From Chromatium okenii (lineage in GTDB: Bacteria > Pseudomonadota > Gammaproteobacteria > Chromatiales > Chromatiaceae): a DNA stretch of 64,000 nucleotides. The position numbers were made by a program, and so were the translations under genes. Under the pieces are notes generated by a model. It had not been told where the DNA came from. It did no database searches and worked only from the letters and a program-made list of their open reading frames with translations. Below, in pieces: positions 1-9,842 of the stretch; within the stretch, counting starts at the first letter, position 1, and the number at the start of each line of letters is the position of its first letter. Where the stretch lies: assembly GCF_016583745.1 (NCBI RefSeq), contig NZ_NRRQ01000006.1, positions 54,134-118,133 of the forward strand, written 5' to 3'.

Positions 1-854
1 CGCATCCGCTGGCGTGGTTAGAAGAAGAAATTGCGTTTTTTACGACGCATTTTAGCGACCGCAAACGGATATTAACGGCGGTTCCATTTCATCACATTTA
101 CGGTTTTTTATTCGCCGTAATGTTACCGACGACATTGAAAATTCCCGCCCGCGATGTCCGCGATTCATTGCCCGCCAGCGTATTGCGGCGGGCGCAGCCG
201 GGCGATTTGATTATTGGACATCCGGCGTTTTTTGATTTGGCGCTGCGCAATTCATTGACGTTGGCACCGGATGTCCGCGTGGTGTCATCGACTGGGCATT
301 GTCCGCCGCAGTTGTGGCAGCAATTCCACAGCGCCGGCATCGCGCAAGTCACTGAAATTTATGGCGCATCAGAAACCGCTGGCATCGGCATTCGCCACAC
401 CGCTGCTGCGCCACTGCGCTTGTTGCCGCACTGGTCACGACAGGCTGACCGCGCTGACGCCATCAGCCGCGTCGATGCCAACGGCGCAGCGGTGACGGTG
501 ACGCTGCCGGATGAGGTGGACTGGCTGGATGCCACGCAATTTCAGGTCATCAAGCGCCACGACGGGGCGGTGCAGGTGGGCGGAATCAACGTGTTTCCTG
601 AGCGGGTGCGCGACTGTTTGCTGCGTCATCCCGATGTTGCGGCGGCAGCGGTGCGGCAGGCGAGCGTGGAATTGGGCGGGCGTTTGAAAGCCTTTGTGGT
701 GCCGAGCGCGAGTTGTGACGACGTGGCGCAGTTGCCGGAGCGGTTGCACGTTTGGTTAATCACGCGCCTGACGGCACCGGAATTGCCGCGAGCGATCACG
801 GTGGGAACGGAGTTGCCGCGCTCACCGTGGGGCAAGCTGGCGGATTGGGACTAA
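1..854 (+). CDS. acyl-CoA ligase / AMP-forming synthetase, 3' part
   Basis: The gene is cut by the left edge; the reading frame is open from base 3, giving 283 visible residues. It belongs to the ANL superfamily of adenylate-forming enzymes, which activate a carboxylic acid as acyl-AMP and usually transfer it to CoA. Visible motifs are VPFHHIYG near the start, the adenylate-binding motif EIYGASETAGIG (around 354-390), the hinge and C-terminal lobe VGGINVFPERV, and the C-terminal catalytic lysine in SPWGKLADWD. The C-terminal end is therefore complete. The substrate cannot be told from this fragment; 4-coumarate-CoA-ligase-like members of aryl-polyene or fatty acid clusters are possible. A hairpin follows the stop codon. 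Confidence 0.8.
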   Translation, partial: HPLAWLEEEIAFFTTHFSDRKRILTAVPFHHIYGFLFAVMLPTTLKIPARDVRDSLPASVLRRAQPGDLIIGHPAFFDLALRNSLTLAPDVRVVSSTGHCPPQLWQQFHSAGIAQVTEIYGASETAGIGIRHTAAAPLRLLPHWSRQADRADAISRVDANGAAVTVTLPDEVDWLDATQFQVIKRHDGAVQVGGINVFPERVRDCLLRHPDVAAAAVRQASVELGGRLKAFVVPSASCDDVAQLPERLHVWLITRLTAPELPRAITVGTELPRSPWGKLADWD

Positions 855-870
855 CGCGAGATTGATCGGT

Positions 871-902
871 TGGTCGCCGGCGCGAGTGCCGCCGAGCGAC
901 CA
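871..902 (+). terminator. hairpin after the acyl-CoA ligase gene
   Basis: An imperfect GC-rich inverted repeat (TGGTCGC ... GCGACCA) with a short loop follows the stop codon at 854 and is followed by ATTTT. It fits a weak terminator between this gene and the converging cytochrome gene. Confidence 0.4.
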
Positions 903-919
903 TTTTCACACGCCAGCAC

Positions 920-1294
920 TCAATTGTTCTTAGCGCCCTGCGCGATCCACTGCTCAATTTTGGCGATCTTATCCGGGCTTAACGGGTCCTTGTTGTGCGG
1001 CATCTGGATCGACTTATCCACCTCACCGGACACCAACCGATACAGGCTGCTCGACAGCGGATCACCCGCCACCACCACCGGCCCAAACTTGGTGCCTTTC
1101 ATCAGCGACTCGTAGCTGTCCACCACGAACCCACTGGCGACGGTGCCCTTGCCGTTATTCGTATGACATTCCACGCAGTGCTGATCGATGATCGGCTTCA
1201 CATCCTTCGCAAAGCTCACCTCTGACTGATTACAACCCGCCATCAACAATGCCGCTGGAATTCCTAACAGCATGAACTGCAAATTTTTTTTCAT
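920..1294 (-). CDS. lipoprotein c-type cytochrome (Planctomycete-type cytochrome C domain)
   Basis: A 124-residue predicted lipoprotein. The chosen ATG at 1294 has a GAGG ribosome site and opens a signal peptide MKKNLQFML... that ends in a lipobox (LMAGC), so the mature protein should be lipid-anchored in the periplasm. It carries one heme motif CVECH, a downstream region rich in G/V/D, and the MPH segment that could supply the distal Met ligand. This resembles the PSCyt1 (PF07635) monoheme domain. The electron partner is unknown. It lies downstream of rnhB on the same strand with a gap of about 150 bp, so it may have its own promoter. Confidence 0.8.
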   Translation of the reverse strand: MKKNLQFMLLGIPAALLMAGCNQSEVSFAKDVKPIIDQHCVECHTNNGKGTVASGFVVDSYESLMKGTKFGPVVVAGDPLSSSLYRLVSGEVDKSIQMPHNKDPLSPDKIAKIEQWIAQGAKNN

Positions 1295-1448
1295 ACTAAC
1301 CTCGAAGAAAACCCCAGATTGAAGAGCCAACTGGGAAGGTGGTCGATGACCGCAGCGCGGTCTGTTCTTTGTGGCGCTGAGACCACAGCTTTAATCAAAA
1401 ACCGCACGATTTAATTAAAAAATCAAGCAGTTACTTGCAGTGCTTCGT

Positions 1449-2045
1449 TCAAAATACGGATAATTCTTGACCGTTAAGCACCGCCCGCACCGGTGCAAAA
1501 CTGCGGCGATGATGCGGACAAACCCCCAGCGTCTGCAATGCTGCCAGATGCGCTCGCGTCGGATAGCCCTTATGTTGCGCAAAACCGTAGCCGGGGCATT
1601 CCACATCCAACTGTTCCAGCAGCCGATCTCGCGCCACCTTCGCCAGAATTGACGCCGCGCCAATCGCCGGAATCAACCCATCGCCGCCGATCACCGCCCG
1701 CGCCGCGCAGCCAAACTCAGGACAGCGATTGCCATCCACCAACACCAACTGCGGCGCCAGCGGCAATCCCGCCACCGCCCGCTGCATCGCCAGCAGCGAC
1801 GCCTGCAAAATGTTCAGCCGATCAATTTCCTCCACGCTCGCCCACGCAATTGCCCACGCCAGCGCCCGTTCTCGAATCACGCCATCAAGCGCCGCTCGGC
1901 GACTCGGGCTGAGTTTTTTGGAGTCATCAATGCCGGCAATTGGCGAACGCGGGTCGAGAATCACCGCCGCTGCGCTCACCGGTCCGGCAAGCGGCCCGCG
2001 TCCAGCCTCATCGACTCCCGCCGTCACAATCCACGCCTCGCTCAT
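1449..2045 (-). CDS. rnhB: ribonuclease HII
   Basis: Cleaves RNA in RNA-DNA hybrids and removes misincorporated ribonucleotides from DNA. The 198-residue product has the type II RNase H signature [13 protein letters not shown] near residue 10 with the catalytic Asp-Glu pair, DDSKKLS, VLVDGN with the third acidic residue, and the basic [12 protein letters not shown] segment. Its length is typical. Its ATG overlaps the lpxB stop codon (ATGA), so the two are translationally coupled at the end of the lpx cluster. Confidence 0.96.
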   Translation of the reverse strand: MSEAWIVTAGVDEAGRGPLAGPVSAAAVILDPRSPIAGIDDSKKLSPSRRAALDGVIRERALAWAIAWASVEEIDRLNILQASLLAMQRAVAGLPLAPQLVLVDGNRCPEFGCAARAVIGGDGLIPAIGAASILAKVARDRLLEQLDVECPGYGFAQHKGYPTRAHLAALQTLGVCPHHRRSFAPVRAVLNGQELSVF

Positions 2046-3190
2046 GCTGCCCGCCGTTGCATCAAATCGACCACGGCGGCAGCCGCAGCGGCAGCCGCAT
2101 CGACCCGCAGCTCGCGGTGAATTTGGCTATAAATCGCTTGTATATCCGCCACTTGCGCGGGGTGATCGAGCCAATGCAGCAGTGCCGGCGCCAGCAGTTC
2201 CGCACGGCAGCGGTCTTGAATGAATTCCGGTGCCAGCTCCCGCCCCGCCAGCAAATTCGCCAACGCGATAAACGGCACCTTCACCAACTTGAGCTGTTTC
2301 ACCACTTGATACGTCAGCGCGTTGAGCCGGTAAGCGACCACCATCGGACGGTTTAACAGCAGCGTTTCTAAAGTCGCCGTGCCCGACGCGGTGAGCACGC
2401 AATCCGCCGCAGTAATCGCATCGCGGCTGCGCCCGTCCACCAACGTCAGCGGCAACTGCGGAGCGCGACGTGCCACTTCGGCAGCGAATAATTCGCGCAA
2501 AGTCGCGTTGACCAGCGGCACCACGAATTGGAGCTGCGGACGAGCGGCGTGGCAGCGGACGGCAGTGTCAATAAATGGCGCAGCGAGGCGCTGCATCTCG
2601 CTCACCCGGCTGCCGGGCAACAGCGCAATCACGGGCGCAGTCGGCGCTAATCCCAGCGCCAGCCGCGCCGCAGCGCGATCAACCGTCAGCGGAATCTCAT
2701 CTGCCAGCGGATGCCCCACGGCGACGGCGTTAATGCCGTGCTGGGTGAGAAATGCCGCCTCAAATGGAAATAAACACAGCAGTAAATCCACCGCTCGCCG
2801 AATGGTTTTGACGCGCCCGGCTCGCCATGCCCACACGGTCGGGCTGACGAAATGCACGGTCGTGATGCCGACAGCGCGGAGCTGGCGCTCCAAACCGAGA
2901 TTGAAATCAGGCGCGTCGATGCCGATCACCACTGCCGGGCGCTCGGCGCAAAAATAGTCGCGCAGCCGCTGCCGCAGTCGCAGCAATTCCGGCAGATGCG
3001 CCAGCACTTCCGTCAATCCCATCACCGTCAACCGTTCCATATTCACCACCGTTTCGCAGCCCGCTGCCAGCATCTGCGGCCCGGCGACGCCGACGAAACG
3101 TGCGGTCGGCAGTTGCGCTCGCAGGGCGCGAATCAACGCTGCGCCGAGCAGATCGCCGGAAGGTTCGTTGGCGACGATGCCGATCAACAT
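2042..3190 (-). CDS. lpxB: lipid-A-disaccharide synthase
   Basis: Glycosyltransferase (GT19) that joins UDP-2,3-diacylglucosamine and 2,3-diacylglucosamine 1-phosphate into the tetra-acyl disaccharide of lipid A, at the inner face of the inner membrane. The 382-residue protein shows the family N-terminus [11 protein letters not shown], the [11 protein letters not shown] motif, [13 protein letters not shown] and the C-terminal [12 protein letters not shown]. The ATG shares a base with the lpxA stop (TGATG) and the stop overlaps rnhB, so it is tightly coupled on both sides. Confidence 0.97.
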   Translation of the reverse strand: MLIGIVANEPSGDLLGAALIRALRAQLPTARFVGVAGPQMLAAGCETVVNMERLTVMGLTEVLAHLPELLRLRQRLRDYFCAERPAVVIGIDAPDFNLGLERQLRAVGITTVHFVSPTVWAWRAGRVKTIRRAVDLLLCLFPFEAAFLTQHGINAVAVGHPLADEIPLTVDRAAARLALGLAPTAPVIALLPGSRVSEMQRLAAPFIDTAVRCHAARPQLQFVVPLVNATLRELFAAEVARRAPQLPLTLVDGRSRDAITAADCVLTASGTATLETLLLNRPMVVAYRLNALTYQVVKQLKLVKVPFIALANLLAGRELAPEFIQDRCRAELLAPALLHWLDHPAQVADIQAIYSQIHRELRVDAAAAAAAAVVDLMQRRAA

Positions 3191-3960
3191 CAGCGCACCA
3201 CTCCGCGCTCACTGGCGACGATGAAATCGAGCAGCGGCGCGATGTCTGGCGTGGCGGCAGCGAGATCGCGCAGCCGTGTGAGCGCCGCGTCTCGTGATAA
3301 ACCGGCGAGATACAGCGCCCGATACGCCCGTTTGATGGCTTGAATGCTGGCGGGCGTAAAACCGCGTCGCCGTAAACCTTCGCTGTTGATGCCGCGTGGT
3401 CGGGCGGGATGACCGCTGACGATGACGTAGGGCGGGACGTTTTGATTGAGCACCGAGCCCATCGCGCAAAAGCAGTGCGCTCCGAGGCGACAAAATTGGT
3501 GAACGATGGTGAAGCCGCCGAGAATTGCCCAATCCTGAATTTCGACATGCCCACCGAGCGAGGCAGCGTTGGCCATGATGACTTGATTGCCGATCTGACA
3601 ATCGTGGGCGACGTGGGTGTAAGCCATGAACAGATTGTCGTCGCCGATACGGGTGACGCTCTGATCCTGCACGGTGCCGCGATGAATGGTGGCGAATTCG
3701 CGGATGCGATTGCGGTCGCCGATTTCCAACCGCGTCACCTCGCCGTTGTATTTTTTATCTTGCGGGTCTTCGCCGACTGAGGCGAATTGAAAAATGTGAT
3801 TGTCGCGCCCAATCCACGTTGGCCCGCGCAGCACGACGTGCGATCCCACTCGCGTTCCCGCGCCCAGATGAACATCCGCGCCAATCACCGCAAAGGCACC
3901 AACCGCAACGGTCGGATCCAATTCGGCAGCGGGATCAATCAGCGCGGTGGGGTGAATCAA
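3190..3960 (-). CDS. lpxA: acyl-ACP--UDP-N-acetylglucosamine O-acyltransferase
   Basis: First enzyme of lipid A synthesis; transfers a 3-hydroxyacyl chain from ACP to UDP-GlcNAc. The protein is a left-handed beta-helix with hexapeptide repeats through about residue 190 and the helical C-terminus of LpxA. The catalytic His lies in [12 protein letters not shown] chose a TTG start at 3960, which gives the family N-terminus (M)IHPTALIDP and 256 residues, close to E. coli LpxA (262). The TTG overlaps the fabZ stop as TTGA. An ATG further upstream (3984) would add eight unmatched residues inside fabZ. Confidence 0.96.
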   Translation of the reverse strand: MIHPTALIDPAAELDPTVAVGAFAVIGADVHLGAGTRVGSHVVLRGPTWIGRDNHIFQFASVGEDPQDKKYNGEVTRLEIGDRNRIREFATIHRGTVQDQSVTRIGDDNLFMAYTHVAHDCQIGNQVIMANAASLGGHVEIQDWAILGGFTIVHQFCRLGAHCFCAMGSVLNQNVPPYVIVSGHPARPRGINSEGLRRRGFTPASIQAIKRAYRALYLAGLSRDAALTRLRDLAAATPDIAPLLDFIVASERGVVR

Positions 3961-4463
3961 GCCGCAAACTCTCGCGCCGTACACATGATTTCAGCGGTGG
4001 CGACGACATAATCATCAACCCGCGCTTCCGCATCGAATTTCCAAATGCCGCGCCGAATCGGGCCGAGTGTCACTTTCATAGTGATTTGATCGCCGGGTTC
4101 AACCGGACGTTTGAATCGCGCTTTATCAATGCCAACGAAATAATACAATTTATCGCCGACTTCTTCCGGGCGCGACGCCATTGCTAATAAGCCAGTCGCC
4201 TGCGCCATCGCTTCAATAATGAGAACGCCGGGCATTACTGGTCGCACGGGAAAATGACCGGTAAAAAACGGCTCATTATAAGACACATTTTTAATCGCAA
4301 TGAGATAATCATTGATCTTAAAATCAATCACCTTATCCACTAATAAAAACGGATAACGATGTGGTAATAAACTCAGGATGCGATGAATATCCATCGTGTG
4401 AATGACGGCAGTATCAGTGCTCATCGGTTCGGGAACGCCTGCGCCAGAATGCGATCCATCCAT
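3957..4463 (-). CDS. fabZ: 3-hydroxyacyl-ACP dehydratase FabZ
   Basis: Dehydrates 3-hydroxyacyl-ACP in fatty acid elongation, using the same 3-hydroxyacyl pool that LpxA and LpxD draw on. The hotdog-fold core is complete: [11 protein letters not shown], then the active-site His in [15 protein letters not shown] and Glu in IIEAMAQ. The ATG at 4463 lies one base after the lpxD stop and gives 168 residues. An internal ATG at 4421 would give a 154-residue form closer to the usual FabZ length, so the N-terminal 14 residues are uncertain. Confidence 0.96.
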   Translation of the reverse strand: MDGSHSGAGVPEPMSTDTAVIHTMDIHRILSLLPHRYPFLLVDKVIDFKINDYLIAIKNVSYNEPFFTGHFPVRPVMPGVLIIEAMAQATGLLAMASRPEEVGDKLYYFVGIDKARFKRPVEPGDQITMKVTLGPIRRGIWKFDAEARVDDYVVATAEIMCTAREFAA

Positions 4464-4464
4464 T

Positions 4465-5511
4465 TTATGCTTTCCCCCGCGTAATAATCTCTTTCATTAC
4501 ATCAATCCATTTTTCAATTGTTTTGAGTCGGTGCATGATGTCATTAAGCTGCTTAAAGCGCACCACATTGCGCCGCCATTTCGCAGTAGGCATCACCGGA
4601 ATTCCGCTGCTATAAGACCCCGGTTGCTGAATAGAATGTGTCACCATCGTCATACCAGTGAAATGCACCTGATCGCCAATGTCTAAATGACCCGCAATGC
4701 CCACCGCACCCGCAATGGTGCAATGACGACCAATGCGCGTAGAACCCGCAATGCCACAATTCCCGGCAATGGCGGTGTGATCGCCAATTTCAACATTATG
4801 CGCAATTTGAATGTGATTATCTAATTTAACCCCATTACCAATGCGCGTATCGCCAAGGGTACCGCGATCAATGGCAGTATTTGCCCCCACTTCGACATCA
4901 TCACCGAGAATGGTGCGTCCAATTTGCGGAATATGCACCCATTCTTCACCATCGCGGGCAAAACCAAAACCTTCTCGACCAATCACCGCACCGGGATGAA
5001 TTAACACCCGTGCGCCAATGTGCGTTCCTGTGCATAACGTCACATTCGCAATTAAACGACTGTCCGCGCCAATTCGCACCGCATTTTCAATCACACAACC
5101 CGGACCAATAAAAGCGCGCGCAGCAATGGTAACATTGGCTTCAATGACCACTAATGCGCCAATTTGCGCAGTGGCATCAATCACTGCACTGGGATCAATC
5201 ACGGCGCTGGGATGGATGCCAGCCCGGAGTGGCGGTGGTGGATGTAATAATTGCGCGGCGCGGGCAAATGTTAAATACGGGTTATCGCTGAATAATATCG
5301 GTATTGCGGCGGCATCAGCGTTATTGTGTGACAGAATGACAGCACCAGCATGGCTTTGTTGTAAAGCAGAACGGTATTGATCGTTCCCTAAAAAAACGAG
5401 GCTTTTTGCATCCGCATCAGCGAATTGCGCGACGCGGGAAATCTGCACATTTGGATCACCCTGCAATACCACACCTAACTGCGCTGCGAGCTCACCAAGC
5501 TGGATATCCAT
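4465..5511 (-). CDS. lpxD: UDP-3-O-(3-hydroxyacyl)glucosamine N-acyltransferase
   Basis: Third step of lipid A synthesis; adds the N-linked hydroxyacyl chain. The 348-residue product has the N-terminal uridine-binding domain (to about residue 100), then a left-handed beta-helix of hexapeptide repeats, with the catalytic His region [13 protein letters not shown], and a C-terminal helix ([19 protein letters not shown]). It sits between skp and fabZ as in enteric bacteria. Confidence 0.97.
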   Translation of the reverse strand: MDIQLGELAAQLGVVLQGDPNVQISRVAQFADADAKSLVFLGNDQYRSALQQSHAGAVILSHNNADAAAIPILFSDNPYLTFARAAQLLHPPPPLRAGIHPSAVIDPSAVIDATAQIGALVVIEANVTIAARAFIGPGCVIENAVRIGADSRLIANVTLCTGTHIGARVLIHPGAVIGREGFGFARDGEEWVHIPQIGRTILGDDVEVGANTAIDRGTLGDTRIGNGVKLDNHIQIAHNVEIGDHTAIAGNCGIAGSTRIGRHCTIAGAVGIAGHLDIGDQVHFTGMTMVTHSIQQPGSYSSGIPVMPTAKWRRNVVRFKQLNDIMHRLKTIEKWIDVMKEIITRGKA

Positions 5512-5547
5512 AGACGCTCAACCTTTCCATCGTATCAGTGCGACACG

Positions 5548-6063
5548 TTATTTTTTATTAAATTCTTGTTTCAGACGTTCAATCACTAAATCAGAAATAT
5601 CAATGCGCGGATTTGAATACACCAAACCATCGCTGATAATGAGATCAAATTTCTGTTCTTTCGCTAATTCAACTACCACTTCATTCACTTGCCGCCCCAA
5701 CTTCTTGCGCAGTTCATTTTGACGCAGGGCGAAATCTTCTTGAAATTCATCTCGCGCATATTTCAATTTGCGGGTGCGGCTGCGAATATCATTTTGCAAG
5801 CGTTGAATTTCATTTTCACTCATTAACGCGCCATCATGTTCCAGTTTTTTTTGCAATGATGCAATCTGTTCTTGCTGATCACGCAAGCCGCGTTCCCGAT
5901 CTTCTACTTCGCGCTGCAACGCATCACGGGCGGCTTCGTATTGCGGTGATTTTTCTACCACACGATTGGGATCGACCACTGCAATGCGATAGTCAGCCGC
6001 AGTTGCTAACTGTGGCACAATTCCAAAAGATAAGCATAAACTGAATAGAATTAACCCGCGCAT
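5548..6063 (-). CDS. skp: periplasmic chaperone Skp/OmpH
   Basis: Trimeric holdase that carries unfolded outer-membrane proteins through the periplasm to BamA. The 171-residue product has a Sec signal peptide (MRGLILFSLCLSFG... ending at ATAAD), the conserved start of the mature protein RIAVVDPNRVV, and a long charged coiled-coil region forming the tentacles. It lies directly downstream of bamA. Confidence 0.95.
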   Translation of the reverse strand: MRGLILFSLCLSFGIVPQLATAADYRIAVVDPNRVVEKSPQYEAARDALQREVEDRERGLRDQQEQIASLQKKLEHDGALMSENEIQRLQNDIRSRTRKLKYARDEFQEDFALRQNELRKKLGRQVNEVVVELAKEQKFDLIISDGLVYSNPRIDISDLVIERLKQEFNKK

Positions 6064-6079
6064 CTGTAAACCTCATGCC

Positions 6080-8407
6080 TTAAAAGGCTTGACCAAATCC
6101 GAATTGAAAGACCTGCGTCTCATCGCCGTTTTTCTCGGTTAAGGGATAAGCGAGACTGATTGATAATGCGCCAACTGGCGATAACCACGTCATTGACATG
6201 CCAGTTGAATAACGCAAATCTGCTAAATCAAAGCCAGTGGCATTCAGCAGCCGTGAATCATTCATTGCCCATACTGAACCAAAATCAAGAAAGGTACCGA
6301 GCCGCAACGTTTTTTCAAATTCACCGCCCACTGGAGCTGGGATAAAAAATTCCAAACTGCCTACCATTTTCAAATTGCCGCCGACCGGATCATCAGTAAT
6401 GATTTCACGCGGACCAATAGAATTGGCGACCCAACCGCGTACTGAACGCGGACCGCCAGCGTAATAGTTTTCAAAAAACGGTAATTCTGGACTCTCGCCA
6501 TAACCATCGCCGTAAGCGATATTGCCAGTGAGTGACACAATAAACCGCGAGGTTAATGCCACATAACGCTGTTCTTGATAATTCATTTTATAGTATTGCA
6601 AGGCGCTACCAGGTACGGCAATTTCAGTGGATAGCGTTCGCAAACCGCCTTTGGTAGGAAAAATTGCAGTGTCGCGGGTGTCATTAGAATAACTTGCTGA
6701 AATTAAATAATCATTAAACCGCGAGCCGTTATCGGTAATGAACTGACGCGCTAAACTGGAATCACCCGCCGTGAAATCAGTATATTGATAACGAAAGCCC
6801 AATCCAGCGCGACTGTTATCTGCAATTGGTAAACCGAACGTCATTTCCGTAGTGCCCACGTTTGACGCATAATTCGCACCAATCAATTTACTAAAATCAG
6901 TTTCGGTGTAGGACGCATTAAACCCGCGACTGATACCATCAACAGTGTAATACGGATTGGTATAACCAATTTGATATAAACTGGTGGAAGTGCTGGTATT
7001 AAATGCCATTGCCACCCGTTTGCCAGTTCCCAAAAAGTTGTTTTGCGTGATGCTGGCATTCAATAAAATACCCTGCGATTGGGAAAACCCAATACCTGCT
7101 GCTAAATTGCCGGCGGGTTTTTCTTTCACGGTCACATCAACATCAACTTGATCGGCCGAGCCGGGCACGGCAGGAGTGGCGATATTGACCTCTTCAAAAT
7201 AACCAAGCCGTTGAATACGTTCCCGCGATTTACGCACTAATTCGGCTGAAAACCACGCGGTTTCTAATTGCCGCATTTCCCGCCGCAGGACTTCATCACG
7301 GGTGCGCGTATTGCCTTTCATATTCAACCGCCGCACATAAACCCGTTTCCCCGAATCAACAAAGAAGGTGACAGCGACTTGATGTGCCGCTTCGTTAATT
7401 TCAGGCACCGTATTGACATTTGCAAAAGCGTAGCCTTCATCGCCGAGCAAACCTGAAATACGTTCTGAGCTTTCAGTCGTCACTTTGCGGGAAAAGAAAT
7501 CGCCGCGTTTTAAGTGAATCAACGGAAATAACCGCTCCACTGGCACCGATGGCTCGCCTGCCAATTTAATATCGCTAATCGTAAAGGCTTGACCTTCATC
7601 AATGACGATGGCGATATAAATATCTTTCTTATCGGCGCTAATCGACACCTGCGTCGATTTGATTTCAAATTTAATGTAACCGCGATCTAAATAAAACGAG
7701 CGCAGCGCCTCCAAATCTCCCGCCAGCTTTTGTTTAGAATACTGATCGTTTTTAGAATAAAATGAGTTCCAACGGGTTGAACCGAGTTTGAATTGTTGGT
7801 TAAGTTCTTCGCTCTTAAATGCTTTGTTGCCAATAAGATTGATCTGTTTAATTCGAGCGGTTAAGCCTTCAATCACTTCAATATGAATTGACACGCGATT
7901 ACGTTCCAGCGGCGACACGGTGGATTGAATAATCACGCCGTATTTACCCCGCGCAAAATACTGGCGCTCCAATTCTTGCTCAATCCGATCCAACACTGAG
8001 CGATTAAAGACGCGCCCTTCTTTTAAGCCAATATCTTCTAACGCCGTGTTTAATGCTTCGGTTTCAATATCTTTGTTGCCGGTGATTTTAATTTCGGCAA
8101 TGGCGGGACGCTCGCGCACCCATAGCACCAACACATTGCCATCACGTTCCACCCGCACATCATCAAAAAAGCCAGTTTTATACAGAGCGCGAATAATGCT
8201 GCCGGTCACATCTTCAGCAACGGTGTCGCCAATTTGTACCGGCAAATAATTGAATACCGTGCCGGGAGCAATCCGCTGTAAGCCTTCAACACGAATATCC
8301 GCAATTTGAAAGACTGCCGCCGTTACGGGCTGCATGAATGCCAGCAGCGCCAGCAGAGGAATTATTCCTTTAATGCTAATGCGAAAAAATTGAGCAATGG
8401 CAAACAA
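6080..8407 (-). CDS. bamA: outer membrane protein assembly factor BamA
   Basis: Central Omp85 subunit of the BAM complex that folds beta-barrels into the outer membrane. The 775-residue protein has a signal peptide (cleavage near VTAAVFQ), five POTRA domains over about residues 33-430, and a C-terminal 16-strand barrel with the conserved loop motif GGPRSVRGW, where most BamA have VRGF/Y. It ends in a C-terminal aromatic (FGFGQAF), as outer-membrane barrels do. The neighbours rseP and skp keep the ancestral order. Confidence 0.97.
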   Translation of the reverse strand: MFAIAQFFRISIKGIIPLLALLAFMQPVTAAVFQIADIRVEGLQRIAPGTVFNYLPVQIGDTVAEDVTGSIIRALYKTGFFDDVRVERDGNVLVLWVRERPAIAEIKITGNKDIETEALNTALEDIGLKEGRVFNRSVLDRIEQELERQYFARGKYGVIIQSTVSPLERNRVSIHIEVIEGLTARIKQINLIGNKAFKSEELNQQFKLGSTRWNSFYSKNDQYSKQKLAGDLEALRSFYLDRGYIKFEIKSTQVSISADKKDIYIAIVIDEGQAFTISDIKLAGEPSVPVERLFPLIHLKRGDFFSRKVTTESSERISGLLGDEGYAFANVNTVPEINEAAHQVAVTFFVDSGKRVYVRRLNMKGNTRTRDEVLRREMRQLETAWFSAELVRKSRERIQRLGYFEEVNIATPAVPGSADQVDVDVTVKEKPAGNLAAGIGFSQSQGILLNASITQNNFLGTGKRVAMAFNTSTSTSLYQIGYTNPYYTVDGISRGFNASYTETDFSKLIGANYASNVGTTEMTFGLPIADNSRAGLGFRYQYTDFTAGDSSLARQFITDNGSRFNDYLISASYSNDTRDTAIFPTKGGLRTLSTEIAVPGSALQYYKMNYQEQRYVALTSRFIVSLTGNIAYGDGYGESPELPFFENYYAGGPRSVRGWVANSIGPREIITDDPVGGNLKMVGSLEFFIPAPVGGEFEKTLRLGTFLDFGSVWAMNDSRLLNATGFDLADLRYSTGMSMTWLSPVGALSISLAYPLTEKNGDETQVFQFGFGQAF

Positions 8408-8471
8408 GATAATATCCTCTCATTAAATCGAAAGATGCAGCACCGCTGGCAGTCACAAGTACGGGAGTTGG

Positions 8472-9842
8472 TTAGCTTAACAGCCGCAAAATATCAGCAT
8501 AAAATGCCAATACCATTAACGCGATTAACAGCGTAAAACCGACAATTTGCGCACGCTCTTGAATCTTTTCTGAGACCGGACGCCCGCGAATACGTTCCAA
8601 TAGAAAATACGCAAGATGGCCGCCATCTAATACCGGAACTGGTAGCAAATTTAATACGCCTAAACTCACGCTGACGACCGCTAAAAACTTAATAAACGCA
8701 TCCAAGCCAGAACTGGCGGAGCGCCCAGCAATTTCCGCAATCGTGATCGGGCCGCTTAAATTTTTAACCGACGCCTCGCCAACCAGCATCCGCCCCATCA
8801 CGCGCAACATCATCACGCTCAAATCCCACGTTTTGCCGACCGCTTGCCCCAGCGCCTCGCCCGCGCCGTAACGCACCAGCACCTGATAGTCATCCATCAA
8901 TCCTTCTGGCACCGCCACGCCCGCGCCAATCCGCCCGACCGTTTGCCCGTCGACTTCGGTCGCCTGCGGCGTCACCGTCAGGGTGAGATGCGAACCGTCG
9001 CGGCGCTCCACCTCAACCGCCAACGCCTGCCCGGGACGCTGGCGCACCAGCTCAACCCAATCTTTCCACAATTCAAGCGGTTGCCCATTAACACTGCGCA
9101 CCCGATCACCCACCGCCAAGCCAGCTTGCTCCGCCGCTGCGCCGGGTACCAATTCGCCAATCACCGCCGGCAGTTGCGGACGCCGCGCCGTCAAACCGAG
9201 CCGATTGAGCAAATCCGGCACTTCCGCCAACGCCGCCAATTCCGCACCGGGCAACCAGCGGGTTTGCGTCATCCCCGCAGCATCGCGCACCTGCACCTGC
9301 ACATCTGCGCCATCAAGCGCCTCCAGCGCCAAGGTAAAAATCGCAGTTTCCCAACTCCGTGCCGGCTGCTCGCCCAGCGCCAGCACCTCGTCATCAGGCT
9401 GGAAACCGGCGTTGGCAGCGATGGACTGCGGCGCAACGGTACCGATAATCGGCTTCAAACCGAGATCGCCGCTCATAAACAGCGCCCAATACGCCAGAAT
9501 CGCAAACAACAGATTAAACAGCGGGCCTGCGACCACAATGGCGGAGCGTTTCCACACCGGCTGGCGATTAAAGGCATGTTTTAACTGCTCTTCTGGCACT
9601 TCGCCTTCGCGTTCGTCGAGCATCTTGATGTAGCCGCCGAGCGGAATCGCCGCCAGCACATATTCTGTCGTCTCCGGACTGCGCTGCCATGACAACAGCG
9701 TCGGGCCAAAGCCAATTGAAAACCGGGTGACGTGAACGCCCAAGCGTCGCGCTACCCAAAAATGCCCAAACTCATGCACCGCGATCAAAATCGTGAGCGC
9801 GATGACGAAGGAAGCGATGGTGAATAACAGGTTATCGGTCAC
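8472..9842 (-). CDS. rseP: RIP metalloprotease RseP
   Basis: Inner-membrane site-2 protease; in E. coli it cleaves RseA to release sigma-E and clears signal-peptide remnants. The 456-residue protein has the zinc motif HEFGH in the first transmembrane helix, two periplasmic PDZ domains (about residues 115-300) and the second active-site motif [12 protein letters not shown]. The GTG start at 9842 overlaps the dxr stop (GTGA). No rseA or rpoE is in this window. Confidence 0.96.
   Translation of the reverse strand: MTDNLLFTIASFVIALTILIAVHEFGHFWVARRLGVHVTRFSIGFGPTLLSWQRSPETTEYVLAAIPLGGYIKMLDEREGEVPEEQLKHAFNRQPVWKRSAIVVAGPLFNLLFAILAYWALFMSGDLGLKPIIGTVAPQSIAANAGFQPDDEVLALGEQPARSWETAIFTLALEALDGADVQVQVRDAAGMTQTRWLPGAELAALAEVPDLLNRLGLTARRPQLPAVIGELVPGAAAEQAGLAVGDRVRSVNGQPLELWKDWVELVRQRPGQALAVEVERRDGSHLTLTVTPQATEVDGQTVGRIGAGVAVPEGLMDDYQVLVRYGAGEALGQAVGKTWDLSVMMLRVMGRMLVGEASVKNLSGPITIAEIAGRSASSGLDAFIKFLAVVSVSLGVLNLLPVPVLDGGHLAYFLLERIRGRPVSEKIQERAQIVGFTLLIALMVLAFYADILRLLS

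Noticed and set aside
8844..9633. Plus-strand frames (246 and 216 codons) opposite rseP
   Set aside because: Antisense to the two PDZ domains of rseP; composition is Arg/His/Gln or Ser/Ala-rich with no family signature.
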